Positions 59,581 through 64,000 of a stretch of 64,000 nt of DNA are shown piece by piece. Source of the DNA: Arabidopsis thaliana (taxonomy: Eukaryota; Streptophyta; Magnoliopsida; Brassicales; Brassicaceae); NCBI RefSeq assembly GCF_000001735.4, contig NC_003074.8, forward strand, positions 21,273,261-21,337,260, in the 5' to 3' direction. The notes beneath the pieces are model-generated. The model worked only from the letters and a program-made list of their open reading frames with translations. It made no database searches and was not told where the DNA came from. Every line of letters begins with the position of its first letter. Within the stretch, counting starts at the first letter, position 1. The translations under genes were made by a program, and so were the position numbers.

Positions 59581-60414
59581 ATGGAGAAATCATCCTCAAT
59601 GAAACAATGGAAGAAGGGTCCTGCTCGGGGTAAAGGCGGTCCACAAAACGCTCTTTGTCAGTACCGTGGAGTCAGGCAAAGGACTTGGGGCAAATGGGTG
59701 GCTGAGATCAGAGAGCCCAAGAAGAGGGCAAGACTTTGGCTTGGCTCTTTCGCTACAGCTGAAGAAGCAGCTATGGCTTATGATGAGGCTGCCTTGAAAC
59801 TCTATGGGCACGACGCATACCTCAACTTACCTCATCTTCAGCGGAATACAAGACCTTCTCTGAGTAACTCTCAGAGGTTCAAATGGGTACCTTCAAGGAA
59901 GTTTATATCTATGTTTCCTTCATGTGGTATGCTAAACGTGAATGCTCAGCCTAGTGTTCACATAATCCAGCAAAGACTAGAAGAACTCAAGAAAACTGGA
60001 CTTTTATCTCAATCCTATTCTTCTAGTTCTTCCTCCACCGAATCAAAAACTAATACTAGCTTTCTTGATGAGAAGACCAGCAAGGGAGAAACAGACAATA
60101 TGTTCGAAGGTGGTGATCAGAAGAAACCAGAGATCGACCTGACCGAGTTTCTTCAGCAACTAGGAATCTTGAAGGATGAAAATGAAGCAGAACCAAGTGA
60201 GGTAGCAGAGTGTCATTCCCCTCCACCATGGAACGAGCAAGAAGAAACTGGAAGTCCTTTCAGAACTGAGAATTTCAGCTGGGATACCCTGATCGAGATG
60301 CCAAGAAGTGAAACCACAACTATGCAATTTGACTCCAGCAACTTCGGAAGCTATGATTTTGAGGATGATGTATCCTTCCCTTCCATCTGGGACTACTACG
60401 GAAGCTTAGATTGA
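59581..60414 (+). CDS. DREB2F: AP2/ERF transcription factor, DREB A-2 group, 277 aa
   Basis: Intronless, ATG 59581 to TGA. A basic N-terminus ([14 protein letters not shown], residues 8-21) is the nuclear-localisation-like motif typical of DREB2 proteins. The AP2 domain covers residues 28-84 ([19 protein letters not shown] through YLNLP), with the Val and Glu (conventional V14 and E19) that favour the DRE core CCGAC over the GCC box. The C-terminal half is acidic and Ser-rich, ending in a WDTLIEMP...[14 protein letters not shown] region that looks like an activation domain. It should act in the nucleus in dehydration or related stress programmes. Length and sequence fit my recollection of AT3G57600 (DREB2F). 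Confidence 0.96.
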   Translation: MEKSSSMKQWKKGPARGKGGPQNALCQYRGVRQRTWGKWVAEIREPKKRARLWLGSFATAEEAAMAYDEAALKLYGHDAYLNLPHLQRNTRPSLSNSQRFKWVPSRKFISMFPSCGMLNVNAQPSVHIIQQRLEELKKTGLLSQSYSSSSSSTESKTNTSFLDEKTSKGETDNMFEGGDQKKPEIDLTEFLQQLGILKDENEAEPSEVAECHSPPPWNEQEETGSPFRTENFSWDTLIEMPRSETTTMQFDSSNFGSYDFEDDVSFPSIWDYYGSLD

Positions 60415-61258
60415 GTAAAAGCAATTTAAGGTAGATCAAGATTCAGAAGTACACAAATGGTTTTGGATTTAGTGTAGCGTTTTGGAAAAGAGACATAGGT
60501 AGTGAGAGTGCAGTCTTTTATTATGCAGCAATAAAGTGAGTCAGTGTACAACCGAGTTGTTCGCTTTTTTTGGTATATTAATGAAGCATGTTCATTTTTT
60601 CGCTATCCTTTAGCTCGATAGTTTAAATAGTAAGTGAAAGTCACGGCCCTAATAGAATGATATGTTTTGTGCAAGTAACAATGCAAAAAAGCTTACCTAT
60701 CATATCCCCTTTCATGGAGATCACATCTAATATCTCAATAATACTAGAAACTCATGATCAATAAATAAAGATCATGATGGTATGAACAAATTTTTAAGAT
60801 TCGCCTTCGAACTGACCAACGCAAACTTTCTGTCGAGAAAAGAAAACAACAAAACTGAATAACCTAGAGACATATCACACGATGCATAAACTCCCACCAG
60901 AAAGTTTCACCTGCCAGCACTGATCAAAATCTGAAGAAATTTGCTAAGTATAGATAACATCCACAGATATTCAACAAGCATAAACAGCAGCTACAATGAA
61001 CCTTCACGACTTTCTCAGGTTTAAGACATAAAAGGATCTCTTATCAATGGAACGAATAGAGTAAGATCAAACACGAAAGCTTAAACATTATGAATATAGC
61101 AACCTCACTGCTTAAGCACAGAATTCCTCTTCATTCCAATATTAGAAACAATGCAACAGATACACTAGTCATTCCAAAGAGAGTAATAATTCTCAGTAAC
61201 TTGACACTTGATCAATTTTTGAGTTTGTGGAGGAACCAAAAAAGCCTAACACTAAAAA
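60415..61258. other. 3' flanks of DREB2F and PURA
   Basis: Convergent spacer with the 3' UTRs of both genes. Nothing else is supported. Confidence 0.6.
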
Positions 61259-63343
<2,085 letters not shown>

Positions 63344-64000
63344 CTTCGAAGAGAGAGAAGAGAAGAGGTATCAAAAGTCTTAGGGTTCGCCGGCACTTGA
63401 GTATGGGGAAACCTGAGGAAGACCTTTTTTCAAACTGAGCTCAGGTGAACTAAAATGACCATTTTGACCTTTACATGAAATATGTAATGAAATTAATTTG
63501 GTTAAACCGAGACTAAAACCGGTCTTAACACAAAGCAAGAACTAAACTGAATTTAAAAAGTCAGCGTTTTGTTAACATGCCATAATTGAATGCTGTAATT
63601 CAAAATTTACGGAGACATTCTGCCGAGTATGTATATATGGAGACATTCTTGAGGCTGAGCAATTTACTCCCAAAGTTCCAGCTTTTTTGTTTTTTAGATT
63701 TTGATCAGCCGGTCTATGGAGACATTCTTAAGGTGATATTTTTGTAAGTGAGTGATATTTTTGTCATTTTGATTTATAAACATATAAGAATAAGGAAATA
63801 TTTGTCTGATAATTTCTTAAGTTTTTTTTTTTGGGCATTCTCTTTGCAACTTGCGGAATTATAGAAATCATCATGCAGGTGTACATTGTTTTCTCTATTC
63901 ATTTCATACTTATTTATTATATGTGTTCCTTACTTATTTATTTCCAAATATTACGACAATTTCAAAGAGTGATGATACCAGAATTTAGAAAGAAAATATT
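63344..64000. other. Intergenic: PURA promoter and right edge
   Basis: The first part is the PURA leader and promoter. Between 63600 and 63770 the phrase GGAGACATTCT occurs three times and GTGATATTTTTGT twice, a small local repeat. No gene is visible to the end of the window. Confidence 0.5.

Overview
The window looks like plant nuclear DNA from a Brassicaceae species, very probably Arabidopsis thaliana chromosome 3. The genes have many short introns with GT-AG borders, the intergenic DNA is AT-rich, and the spliced proteins are typical plant proteins. From memory (no search was run), the gene order and the spliced protein lengths fit AT3G57470 to AT3G57610. Nearly all exon borders given here were checked by codon phase; where the spliced length equals the length I recall for the known protein, I say so.

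Layout, left to right. 1-2626: 5' part of an M16 (insulinase-type) metalloprotease, minus strand, running off the left edge. 4088-4288: a small 66-codon gene with a convincing promoter. 4823-5859: AN1/C2H2 zinc-finger protein. 6564-7627: ribosomal protein uS5/RPS2. 8720-9091: a small single-pass membrane protein, plus strand. 10286-12582: dehiscence-zone polygalacturonase ADPG1. 15722-19434: raffinose synthase/alkaline alpha-galactosidase family protein SIP2. 23638-26091: calcium-dependent protein kinase CPK32. 28363-29664: a group 4 remorin. 34009-35933: guanylate kinase, plus strand. 37904-38947: plastid N-acetylglutamate kinase. 39338-46845: a 24-exon ARM-repeat-like protein, plus strand. 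47540-48766 and 56922-58136: two tandemly duplicated F-box genes. 48899-56371: an L1-type LINE inserted between them. 59581-60414: an AP2/DREB factor. 61259-63343: plastid adenylosuccinate synthetase.

Most of these are unrelated single genes, not an operon. As I recall it, the segment from the protease to the guanylate kinase is one half of an old whole-genome duplication (partner near AT2G418xx).

The most interesting part is the LINE. It is about 7.5 kb long, has an 18-bp target-site duplication and a poly(A) tail, and all its reading frames are open. It has three unusual features: (a) ORF1 and ORF2 are in the same frame and separated by a single TAG, and the catalytic Asn motif of the endonuclease lies between that TAG and the first ATG of ORF2; (b) a second ORF1-type protein (DUF4283 plus CCHC knuckle) is encoded downstream of ORF2, behind its own TATA-like box; (c) the insertion has moved the promoter of the first F-box gene about 7.6 kb away from its coding sequence. 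Two MITEs and several smaller duplications are also described.
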